Positions 7,957-13,873 of a DNA stretch of 23,366 nucleotides are shown here, one piece after another. The notes beneath the pieces were generated by a model. That model ran no database searches. It was not told the DNA's origin and saw only the letters and a list, made by a program, of their open reading frames with translations. Source of the stretch: Embleya sp040605455 (GTDB lineage: Bacteria > Actinomycetota > Actinomycetes > Streptomycetales > Streptomycetaceae). A program made the position numbers and the translations under genes. Each line of letters starts with the position of its first letter. The first letter of the stretch is position 1. Location of the stretch: positions 1 through 23,366 of the forward strand of contig NZ_JBEXCV010000140.1 of assembly GCF_040605455.1 (NCBI RefSeq), read 5' to 3'.

Positions 7957-8751
7957 CTACTTCGCGGGCGGCGGATCGTCGGTGATCTGCTGCACGTCGT
8001 CGTAGCGCTGGTGGATGTACGGGAGCACCAGATCGGCCTTGACGTGCTCGGCGACGAAGCCCTGCTGGTCCGAGGTGCGCTCACTGAGCGTGATCGAGAT
8101 CAGCTTGCGCACCGGCAGGTCGGCGACCGGGTCGAAGTCCGAGTCGCGCAGGATCACCTCGCCGTCCAGACGGTGCGCGCTGCGGGTGCGCTCGTTGCGG
8201 GTGACGTGCACCAGCATCGGGTCGGCGTCGAAGCCGTCGCCGTCCACGGCGGGTAGGAACTTGTAGTAGAAGCTCAGCGTCTGTCGGGGCTCGGGCGTGG
8301 CCAGCTCCTCGACCACCGTGCCGCGCACCTCGACGTAGGTGACGCCCATCCGGTTCACGGTGGCCACGACCCGGTCGCCGTCCCGCTCGACCTTGACGTC
8401 GGCCAGCTTCTTCGGCTCGCCGAACACCTCGCGACCGCCGATCACCGCGCGCTCGGTGGTCATCGGCATGGTGAGCGTGTAGTCCCCCTCGATGTCGCCG
8501 TGCTTGCAACGGACCGCGACCGCACCCGCGCCGAGCGGGTAGCCGTTGATGTCGCAGCCGGAGATGTTCACCCGCACCAGCGGGCGGTCGGCGGGGACCA
8601 GCGGCGGGGGCAGGATCGCCGCGATCACCTCGGGATCGGTCTCCCAGATCGCTATCACGCCGGTGGACCAGATCTCCGGGAGGCTGGATCGTTCCCGGGA
8701 GGACTTCCTCAGCGCCTCCGCCGGTCGGGCGCCGTACCGAATGCGTGCCAC
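7957..8751 (-). CDS. Acetoacetate decarboxylase-fold (ADC family) protein
   Basis: From the GTG at 8751 the product is 264 residues, normal for the ADC superfamily. The diagnostic segment GREVFGEPKKLADVKV carries the adjacent lysines K114-K115, corresponding to the Schiff-base Lys115 and Lys116 of clostridial acetoacetate decarboxylase. LVRVNISGCD and IEGDYTLTMPM also align with the family. Compared from memory, the Glu61, Glu76 and Arg29 positions of the clostridial enzyme are not kept (LVRVN has Asn where Glu61 lies). The enzyme may therefore use the lysine for another imine-based reaction, such as aldol or dehydration chemistry. GGAAGAGG lies 7-8 bases before the chosen start; a GTG at 8760 is an alternative. 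It is first gene of the leftward operon, downstream of the 15-bp palindrome. Confidence 0.82.
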   Translation of the reverse strand: MARIRYGARPAEALRKSSRERSSLPEIWSTGVIAIWETDPEVIAAILPPPLVPADRPLVRVNISGCDINGYPLGAGAVAVRCKHGDIEGDYTLTMPMTTERAVIGGREVFGEPKKLADVKVERDGDRVVATVNRMGVTYVEVRGTVVEELATPEPRQTLSFYYKFLPAVDGDGFDADPMLVHVTRNERTRSAHRLDGEVILRDSDFDPVADLPVRKLISITLSERTSDQQGFVAEHVKADLVLPYIHQRYDDVQQITDDPPPAK

Positions 8752-8830
8752 GTACCTCACCTCTTCCGCTCGTGCGAGGGCTTCGCGCGGACCGATTCCC
8801 CGGTTCCGTGCGCGGTGGTGCCGATTGCTC

Positions 8831-8845
8831 TGTAACACTGTTACA
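8831..8845. promoter_or_regulatory. Perfect 15-bp palindrome, probable TetR operator
   Basis: The sequence TGTAACACTGTTACA has 7-base arms around a single central base, all matching. It lies in the 176-base gap between two divergent starts, the ADC-family gene (8751) and the TetR regulator (8928). That is where a TetR repressor controlling both itself and the operon would bind. It is AT-richer than its surroundings, which makes it stand out. Binding is inferred. Confidence 0.7.
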
Positions 8846-8927
8846 CCGGTGGGTCGGCGAGGTAAAGACCTGCGGCGTGGTTGCCCGTGTATCGGGCAAG
8901 CCCGTCCGGACGCGAGAATGGGACGTG

Positions 8928-9533
8928 ATGGACAGGATCACGCGAGACACCGTGCTCGACACCGCCATGCGCCTCGTCATGGAATCCGGTATCGAGAACC
9001 TCAGCATGCGCAAACTGGCCGCCGAATTGGGCGTCGCCGTCACCTCGATCTACTGGCACGTGGGCAACCGTGACGTGCTGGTGGACCAACTGGTGGACCG
9101 GGTGATCGCGGACATGGGCGCGATCTCGGTGGACGGGAGCACGCCGGTCGAGCGGGTGGTGTCGATCGCGCGAACGTGTCGGCGGATGATCCTGGAGCGC
9201 CCGCATCTGGTCGGCCTGGTCCGCGAGCGCGGTCTGGAATCGCTGATGATGCTGCCCGCCCGCAAGGCGCTGGTGCGCGAGATGACGGCGGCCGGGCTGC
9301 GCGGTGCGCGGGCGGGCGAGGCGGTACAGGCGGTGCAATACCAGATCGCCGGCTTCGTGATGCTGGAGCGGGCTCTGGAGAACAGCGCGGCCGAACCGCC
9401 CGCCGTGGATCACTGGCGCGGCGAGTTGGCGCTGGAGGACCCGGAACTGGCGGCGAGCCTGAGCAATGTCACCGACGGTGATCGGTTGTTCGTACTGTCG
9501 GTGCGGGCGCTGGTGGAGTCGCTGCTGGGGTGA
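8928..9533 (+). CDS. TetR/AcrR-family transcriptional regulator
   Basis: A 201-residue protein. The N-terminal TetR DNA-binding domain is clear: ITRDTVLDTAMRLVMESGIENLSMRKLAAELGVAVTSIYWHVGNRDVLVDQLVDRV (about residues 4-59), with the helix-turn-helix at LSMRKLAAELGVAVTSIYWHV. The C-terminal part (60-201) is helical and would hold the ligand pocket and dimer face; its sequence does not identify the ligand. The gene is divergent from the ADC/SDR/amidohydrolase operon, with a perfect palindrome between, so a local repressor role is likely. The ATG at 8928 is preferred; a GTG at 8925 is equally in frame. It converges with the ATP-grasp gene, with only 15 bases between stops. Confidence 0.9.
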   Translation: MDRITRDTVLDTAMRLVMESGIENLSMRKLAAELGVAVTSIYWHVGNRDVLVDQLVDRVIADMGAISVDGSTPVERVVSIARTCRRMILERPHLVGLVRERGLESLMMLPARKALVREMTAAGLRGARAGEAVQAVQYQIAGFVMLERALENSAAEPPAVDHWRGELALEDPELAASLSNVTDGDRLFVLSVRALVESLLG

Positions 9534-9548
9534 GGACGGGATGCTCGG

Positions 9549-10763
9549 TCAGGGCACGCGGGGTGGCGCGCCGGCCAGGATGCGGCGCCAGGCGGCGGGG
9601 GACAGGGCATCCTGGGCCTGTGCCGCGTCGATCCGCGCCAGGGTGCGGGCCGGAGCGGTCAACAGGGCGGTGGTCCGCAGGAGCGAGCCGCCGATCCGGC
9701 GCGGCTCGCGACGCAGGCTCAGGGTCTCCTCGACCGCGTCCCGGTACGGACCCCTGCGCAGCACGATCCGAACCAGTTCGCGGCCGACCCGACGCCGACC
9801 CGCACGCGCGGCGGCCGTCAGCGCGCCGGGTGCCTGCCGGGTGCGCACGTCCGGACGGCCCCACGGCATCGAGGCCGGCGCCTCGCCTCGGGAGACCGCG
9901 ATCAGCGCCGCGACCAGGTCGGTGCCACTGGCGGCGGCGTTGCCCGGCTCGGTCAGATAGGGGCGCACGTCGAGCCAGGCCGGGCCGTGCGCGGTCCGCA
10001 CCGCGTCCAGCGACAGGCCGCCGTGCCAGCCGAGATGGCCGCCGAGCATCGCGACCTGCTCGCGCACTTCCGGAAGCACCACGCTGCTCTTGACCGCGCT
10101 CCCGCGCAGGTGTTCGTACGCATGCACCGCGACCAGCCGGCCGTGCTCGAAGACCGCCTGGGCGGACAGGACCGGGCCCTCGGCGGGCTCTTGGACCAGC
10201 ACGCCGGCACCGTCCAAAAACGCCCCGTCCCGCTCCAACGTGTCGGCCAGCCGCAGCAGTTGCTCACGCCGCTCGACCCGGTACGCAGCCGGCAGCGTCT
10301 TCACGAACAGCGGCGGATCGGCGACCTGGCGCAACTCCTCGGCCGTGTGCACCACCACCGTCCCGGCCGGCTGCGGCATCGCGATCTCGGTGAGTGTGTT
10401 CGCCGCCGACGCCCGATCCGCGACCCGGCGCAGCGCCGCGAACGGTGGTACGGCCAGGGCCACACCGTGCGCGGTGACGCGCTGCGGTTCGCGGGCGAGC
10501 ACCGCGACGTGCGCGTTGGTGGCCAGCAGCACCTCGTACGGCTCGGCGCGCAGCACCGCCTCGGTCCGGGCCAGCCAAGCCCACGGATCCGCGCCGAAGG
10601 CCGGTACCTCGTGCACCGCAACCACCGACTGCGGGCACCCGAAAGCCGGCCGACCGGGCGGCGCGAGCACCGCCACGTCCTGCCCTGACCGCCCGATCGC
10701 CATCGCGATCTGACGTGACGTCACCCCGAAGCCGTCCCCTAGCAGCACGCGCACGGGGGTCAT
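9549..10763 (-). CDS. ATP-grasp family protein of unknown substrate
   Basis: A 404-residue protein laid out like a carboxylate-amine ligase of the ATP-grasp superfamily. The N-terminal 85 residues (VRVLLGDGFGVTSRQIAMAIGRSGQDVAVLAPP) resemble the pre-ATP-grasp Rossmann-like domain. The ATP-binding core shows FVKTLPAAYRVE (K155), VLVQEPAEGPVLSAQAVFEHGRL (E192/E195) and the metal-loop region GPAWLDVRPYLTEPGNAAASGTDL (about 260-283), which matches the usual 'IEvNpRl.G....a..aGvdl' pattern. D265 and R267 stand where Glu and Asn are more usual. The C-terminal about 100 residues are arginine- and alanine-rich helices with no match I know. Ligation of a carboxylate to an amine with ATP is expected; substrates are unknown. 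No Shine-Dalgarno is visible before the ATG. Confidence 0.7.
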   Translation of the reverse strand: MTPVRVLLGDGFGVTSRQIAMAIGRSGQDVAVLAPPGRPAFGCPQSVVAVHEVPAFGADPWAWLARTEAVLRAEPYEVLLATNAHVAVLAREPQRVTAHGVALAVPPFAALRRVADRASAANTLTEIAMPQPAGTVVVHTAEELRQVADPPLFVKTLPAAYRVERREQLLRLADTLERDGAFLDGAGVLVQEPAEGPVLSAQAVFEHGRLVAVHAYEHLRGSAVKSSVVLPEVREQVAMLGGHLGWHGGLSLDAVRTAHGPAWLDVRPYLTEPGNAAASGTDLVAALIAVSRGEAPASMPWGRPDVRTRQAPGALTAAARAGRRRVGRELVRIVLRRGPYRDAVEETLSLRREPRRIGGSLLRTTALLTAPARTLARIDAAQAQDALSPAAWRRILAGAPPRVP

Positions 10764-10815
10764 CCTGGCACGAACGTGTGTCCGCGCTCACCACACACCT
10801 CGATGCCGGTTCGAT

Positions 10816-10821
10816 TAGAAT
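10816..10821 (+). promoter_or_regulatory. -10 box of a probable leaderless promoter for the DUF6412-like gene
   Basis: TAGAAT is a perfect match to the streptomycete -10 consensus, and it ends 7 bases before the ATG at 10829, so transcription should begin at the start codon. It lies inside a 12-bp inverted repeat, CGATTAGAATCG (10812-10823), which could be a regulator site. The -35 region is not convincing. Confidence 0.5.
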
Positions 10822-10828
10822 CGCGCCC

Positions 10829-11128
10829 ATGCACCGCCCGGACCCCGCCACCGCGTCGACGTCGCTGTTCGCGACGCTGCTCGCGCTGGTCGGCTTCGGG
10901 TTGTTCGTGGACGGGGCACTGCCCGCACTGGTCGCCGTCGCGGTGACCGTGGTGCTCACGCTGGCCTGCTGCGCCGTCTCGTGGGCGCCGTCCGCCGAGC
11001 GGGCGCGGGTGCGCGGTGCGGTGTTGCGCGAACAGGCCGATCGGCTGGCCTTCCTGCCCTCCCGTGATCCCGACGGGCCTGGTCGATCGCGGCCCAGAGC
11101 ACCGGGAGCGGGCCCGGCGGCCTGCTGA
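10829..11128 (+). CDS. Small membrane protein, DUF6412-like, upstream of the YidC-family insertase
   Basis: A 99-residue protein with two hydrophobic segments (about residues 12-27 and 30-50). A charged helix follows (SAERARVRGAVLREQADRLAF), then a Pro/Gly/Arg-rich tail, RDPDGPGRSRPRAPGAGP. The 'FL..RDPD.PGR.RPRAPG' tail fits the DUF6412 proteins that I recall beside a second YidC-type gene in streptomycetes; this family call is from memory. No Shine-Dalgarno precedes the ATG, and a TAGAAT box ends 7 bases upstream, so translation is probably leaderless. It is followed at 127 bases by the insertase gene on the same strand, with structured leader sequence between. It could be an accessory subunit of the insertase, or a sensor peptide whose insertion controls it. 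Confidence 0.65.
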   Translation: MHRPDPATASTSLFATLLALVGFGLFVDGALPALVAVAVTVVLTLACCAVSWAPSAERARVRGAVLREQADRLAFLPSRDPDGPGRSRPRAPGAGPAAC

Positions 11129-11142
11129 CCCCGTTTTTCGCT

Positions 11143-11206
11143 CCGAAGGTTCGGCACGGTTCCTGTGCCGAAGGTTCGGTACGACCTTCTTGCTCCGAAG
11201 GTTCGG
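11143..11206 (+). repeat. Three copies of an inverted repeat (CCGAAGGTTCGG) in the insertase leader
   Basis: Identical 12-base copies lie at 11143-11154, 11168-11179 and 11195-11206, with starts spaced 25 and 27 bases apart. Each has 5-base arms around GG. Flanks are partly shared: copies 1 and 3 are preceded by GCT and followed by CACG. They fill most of the gap between the DUF6412-like stop and the insertase start. They could be a cluster of operators spaced at 2.4-2.6 DNA turns, or small RNA hairpins in the leader. Confidence 0.8.
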
Positions 11207-11242
11207 CACGCCGCCCTGACGCAGCCCTGATTCCCGCGTCAC

Positions 11243-11255
11243 GGAAGGCCCTTCC
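11243..11255 (+). promoter_or_regulatory. Inverted repeat containing the insertase Shine-Dalgarno
   Basis: GGAAGGCCCTTCC is a perfect inverted repeat ending at the base before the ATG at 11256. Its left arm is the Shine-Dalgarno (GGAAGG). A 5-bp hairpin with a GCC loop would hide that site. The first 8 bases are also fully complementary to GGCCTTCC at 11047-11054, inside the upstream small gene, giving an alternative long-range pairing. Control of ribosome access is inferred. Confidence 0.5.
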
Positions 11256-11939
11256 ATGTTCGGCATCCCTGTTCTCGGCGTCGCGCACGACGTCCTGCTC
11301 ACGCTCGCGGACGCGCTCGCGCCGCTGCTCGGCACCGGCTCGGTGGCCGGCGCCGTGGTCGTGTTCACCGCATGCGTGCGACTCGCCATCGTTCCGCTCG
11401 GTTACGCCCAGGCCCGCGCCGAGGTGGCCCGCGCCCGACTCGCCCCCGAGGTCCGCCGGCTCCGCGACAAGCACGCCAGGGACCCGCAGCGGCTCGGACG
11501 TGAACTGGCGGCGCTGCACCGGCAGTCCGGCACCTCGATGTTCGCCGGCATCCTGCCGGCGCTGGCCGGCCTGCCGTTCCTGTTCCTGACATACCGTCTG
11601 TTCAGCGGCGACCGCGCCCTGTTGGAGCACACACTGGCCGGCGCGCCGCTGGGCCTGCATCCGGCGACCGGCCTCGGCGGACCGCACGCGCTCGTGCTCG
11701 TCGGCCTGTTGGCACTGCTCGCGGGCGTGGCCTACGCGCAGCACCACGCCGCCGCGGCCGTCCCGGACGCGCCCGCGCTGGTGCGGTGGATGCCGTTCGG
11801 CACGGTGCTCACCGCGGCCTTCGTGCCGCTCGCGGCCGGCCTGTACCTGCTCACGAGCACCGCGTGGACCACCGCCGAACGCCCGTTGCTGCGCCGGTTG
11901 GCCACCCGGCGCGCGGATCGCGTCGTACCCGGGCACTAG
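11256..11939 (+). CDS. YidC/Oxa1-family membrane protein insertase (short form)
   Basis: A 227-residue polytopic protein with the YidC/Oxa1/Alb3 core. The first core helix, AGAVVVFTACVRLAIVPLGYAQARAEVARARLAPEV, carries the conserved groove arginine (R42) and runs into the cytoplasmic helical hairpin (about residues 50-90). Later hydrophobic segments lie near 96-113, 145-163 and 176-201. The large periplasmic domain of the Gram-negative protein is absent, as expected, and the product is much shorter than the essential actinobacterial YidC encoded near rnpA, so this is probably a second, specialised insertase. It would insert membrane proteins with or without Sec. The start is fixed by GGAAGG seven bases upstream, which lies inside an inverted repeat. 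A small membrane-protein gene precedes it. Confidence 0.85.
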   Translation: MFGIPVLGVAHDVLLTLADALAPLLGTGSVAGAVVVFTACVRLAIVPLGYAQARAEVARARLAPEVRRLRDKHARDPQRLGRELAALHRQSGTSMFAGILPALAGLPFLFLTYRLFSGDRALLEHTLAGAPLGLHPATGLGGPHALVLVGLLALLAGVAYAQHHAAAAVPDAPALVRWMPFGTVLTAAFVPLAAGLYLLTSTAWTTAERPLLRRLATRRADRVVPGH

Positions 11940-11940
11940 C

Positions 11941-11965
11941 GTTTCGCGCAGTCGTTTCGCGCAGT
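11941..11965 (+). repeat. Tandem 12-base direct repeat between the insertase and exonuclease genes
   Basis: GTTTCGCGCAGT occurs at 11941-11952 and again at 11954-11965, one base apart (13-base period), just after the insertase stop. It could be a two-site regulator target for the exonuclease gene or a simple duplication. No further copies were seen nearby. Confidence 0.7.
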
Positions 11966-12005
11966 GACGACGTGAATCTGATCCGAGATCGGAAAAGAGC
12001 ACCCC

Positions 12006-12962
12006 ATGGCTACGAACAAGTTCGGCGCGACCTGTGCCACGTGCACGACCTACGTCAAGGCCGGCGACGGTTTGTTGGTGCGCATCGACGGCAAGTGGGT
12101 GACGTATTGCGCGACCTGCGGCGAGCCCAAGCCCGCCGCGCCGCCCCGCGGCAACCACGACGGCTGGCATCGCGGGCCGATGGCCGCGTTCGACGTGGAG
12201 ACGTCCGGCGTGGATCCGCACACGGACTTCATCGTCACCGCCGCACTCGTCGACTCGGCCGGTATCCGGCAGTCCTGGCTGCTCGATCCGGGCGAGCGGG
12301 AGATCCCGGCCGAGGCGAGCGCGATCCACGGGATCGGCACCGAACGGGCCCGGGCCGAAGGGCGCCAACCCGCGCTGTGCCTGGCCGAGATCGGTACGGC
12401 GATGGCCGAATACCTGGCGGCGGGCACGCCGATCGCGATCTACAACGCGCCCTTCGACCTGACCATCCTGCAAACCGAGCTGCACCGCCACAACCTGCCG
12501 CAACTCCCGTATACCGCACCGATCATCGATCCGCTGGTGATCGACAAGCAACTGGACCGCTACCGCAGAGGAAAGCGCACCCTGGCCGCCACCAGTGCGT
12601 TCTACGAGGTGGTGCTCACCGACGCGCACACCGCCGACGGCGACGCGCTGGCGTGCCTGTTGCTCGCCCAGGATCTGGGCGCGCGGTTCCCGGAGTTGGC
12701 CGCCGACTCGCTGCACACGCTGCACGAGAAGCAAGCCCGCTGGTACGCGGAGCAGGCGGCCTCGCTCCAACAGTACTTCGACCGCCGGAACCCGGACGGC
12801 GGCGCAGTGGTCGACCCGAACTGGCCGGTGATTCCCGGCGGTCCGGACGGGCCGGGTTCGCCGAGCCTGCCCGGCACGTCGACCGGGGCGAGCGCGTGGC
12901 GGCCGGAGGACGGGCGGGAGCCTTCGGGGTCGAGTGCGTGGCGGCCGGAGGCAGGGGCGTAG
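12006..12962 (+). CDS. DEDDh 3'-5' exonuclease (DNA polymerase III epsilon-like) with N-terminal CxxC pair
   Basis: A 318-residue protein. The exonuclease domain spans about residues 58-225 and has the full DEDDh set: AFDVETSG (D63, E65), YNAPFDLTIL (D151) and HTADGDALA (H208, D213). These bind two metal ions that hydrolyse a 3'-terminal phosphodiester. The N-terminal 45 residues hold two CxxC pairs, CATC (C10, C13) and CATC (C35, C38), spaced like a zinc ribbon that could contact nucleic acid. The C-terminal about 60 residues are Gly/Pro/Ser-rich and repeat SAWRPE twice. GAAAAGAG lies before the ATG. DNA repair or RNA turnover is possible; it is not the replicative proofreading subunit by context. 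Its stop lies 18 bases from that of the convergent ABC ATPase gene. Confidence 0.85.
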   Translation: MATNKFGATCATCTTYVKAGDGLLVRIDGKWVTYCATCGEPKPAAPPRGNHDGWHRGPMAAFDVETSGVDPHTDFIVTAALVDSAGIRQSWLLDPGEREIPAEASAIHGIGTERARAEGRQPALCLAEIGTAMAEYLAAGTPIAIYNAPFDLTILQTELHRHNLPQLPYTAPIIDPLVIDKQLDRYRRGKRTLAATSAFYEVVLTDAHTADGDALACLLLAQDLGARFPELAADSLHTLHEKQARWYAEQAASLQQYFDRRNPDGGAVVDPNWPVIPGGPDGPGSPSLPGTSTGASAWRPEDGREPSGSSAWRPEAGA

Positions 12963-12980
12963 GTGGTTTCGGCCGCGGTG

Positions 12981-13676
12981 TCAGTGGTTCGTGGCGAGGG
13001 CGCCGAGACGGCCGTCGATCAGCTCCAACACCTGCTCGGCGTACGGCAGATGGCTGTGGTCGTGGGTGACCAGGACGGTGGCCGTGCCGTTCGCGCGGGT
13101 CAGCTCGGTGAGCAACGCCACGATCGCGGCGCCGCGTTCGTGGTCGAGGGCGCTGGTGGGTTCGTCGACCAGGAGCACGGCCGGCTCGTTCATCAGGGCC
13201 CGGGCGATGTTGACGCGTTGCCGCTGGCCGCCGGAGAGCCGCTGCGGACGGTGCTCGGCGTGCTCCGCGAGGCCGACCCGGTCGAGCAGGTCCAGCGCCC
13301 GGGCGCGGGCCCGGCGGGCACTGCGCCCGGCCAGGTGCGCCATCACCTGGAGTTGCTCGACGCAGGTCAACGACGCGAGCAGGTTCGGTTGTTGGAACAC
13401 GATCCCGATCGTGGTGCGGCGCAAGCGGGCGCGTTCGGCGGCGGACAACGCCGCGGCGTTCCGGCCGGCGATCACCACCCTGCCGTCGTCCGGCCGGGTC
13501 AGCGTCGCGGCGACGGCGAGCAGACTGGACTTGCCGGACCCGGACGGCCCGACCACGGCGGTCAGCGTGCCGGGCGGCACGAACAGCGAGACCCGATCCA
13601 GGGCGGTCAGCCGGGTGTCGCCGTCGGGGTAGGTGAGGGTGACGTCGGCGAGTTCGAGACCGGGGGACGGGCGCAT
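12981..13676 (-). CDS. ABC transporter ATPase of the MacB/LolD type
   Basis: A 231-residue ATPase with Walker A GPSGSGKSS (residues 43-51), Q-loop FQQPNLLASLT, signature LSGGQRQRVNIARAL (147-161), Walker B VLLVDEPTSALD and H-loop VTHDH. The A-loop is in LTYPDGDTRLTALDRVSL. The sequence type matches MacB/LolD-like ATPases that partner FtsX-type permeases, as encoded next door. The ATG at 13676 is preferred because GAGAGG precedes it by 6 bases. The frame is also open for 67 codons up to an ATG at 13877 that overlaps the permease stop (ATGA), giving a possible Pro/His/Thr-rich N-terminal extension made of 11-residue repeats. Substrate unknown; antimicrobial or envelope-stress roles are common for this class. 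Confidence 0.9.
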   Translation of the reverse strand: MRPSPGLELADVTLTYPDGDTRLTALDRVSLFVPPGTLTAVVGPSGSGKSSLLAVAATLTRPDDGRVVIAGRNAAALSAAERARLRRTTIGIVFQQPNLLASLTCVEQLQVMAHLAGRSARRARARALDLLDRVGLAEHAEHRPQRLSGGQRQRVNIARALMNEPAVLLVDEPTSALDHERGAAIVALLTELTRANGTATVLVTHDHSHLPYAEQVLELIDGRLGALATNH

Positions 13677-13742
13677 CGGGTGCCTCTCGGGTTCGCCGGT
13701 GCCGGCGTGGGACACGGATCGGGTGCCGTGGGTGGGGCGGGT

Positions 13743-13841
13743 CGGCCATCCGGGCTCGGTGGGGTGGCGGAGCGCGGGGTGCTCGGGCTCGGTGGTGTGG
13801 CATGGCGCGGGCCGCTCGGGCCGGGTGGTGTGGCGTGTTGC
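13743..13841 (-). repeat. Three tandem 33-bp repeats between permease and ATPase genes
   Basis: Three degenerate 33-bp units occupy exactly 99 bp. Read in the ATPase frame they give ATRHTTRPERP, APCHTTEPEHP and ALRHPTEPGWP, an 11-residue period with conserved A, H, T, P and final P. They lie within a 201-bp segment bounded by near-identical 15-base start contexts (GAG(A/C)GGCACCCGATG, at 13674-13688 and 13875-13889). The segment may be translated as an N-terminal extension or be a spacer that grew by repeat expansion. Confidence 0.7.
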
Positions 13842-13873
13842 GGGCCGCCCGGCTTCGCGCCACGTCGGATGGC

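Noticed and set aside
4146..7985. Very long open frame on the plus strand (over 1,200 codons) across the amidohydrolase/SDR genes
   Set aside because: It is the antisense shadow of the leftward operon. It is His/Arg/Val-rich, has no domain, and the minus-strand genes have full catalytic motifs.
7884..8084. N-terminal extension of the SDR protein
   Set aside because: The extra 67 residues are Ser/Thr/Arg-rich and overlap the ADC-family coding region; the dinucleotide-binding fold begins just after the ATG at 7883.
11143..11206. Triple repeat considered as a CRISPR array
   Set aside because: Units are only 12 bases with 13-15-base gaps and there are no cas genes; it fits a regulatory or leader structure better.
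10956..12770. Long minus-strand open frame opposite the insertase and exonuclease genes
   Set aside because: Low-complexity Arg/Gly/His composition typical of GC-rich antisense frames; the plus-strand genes are well supported.
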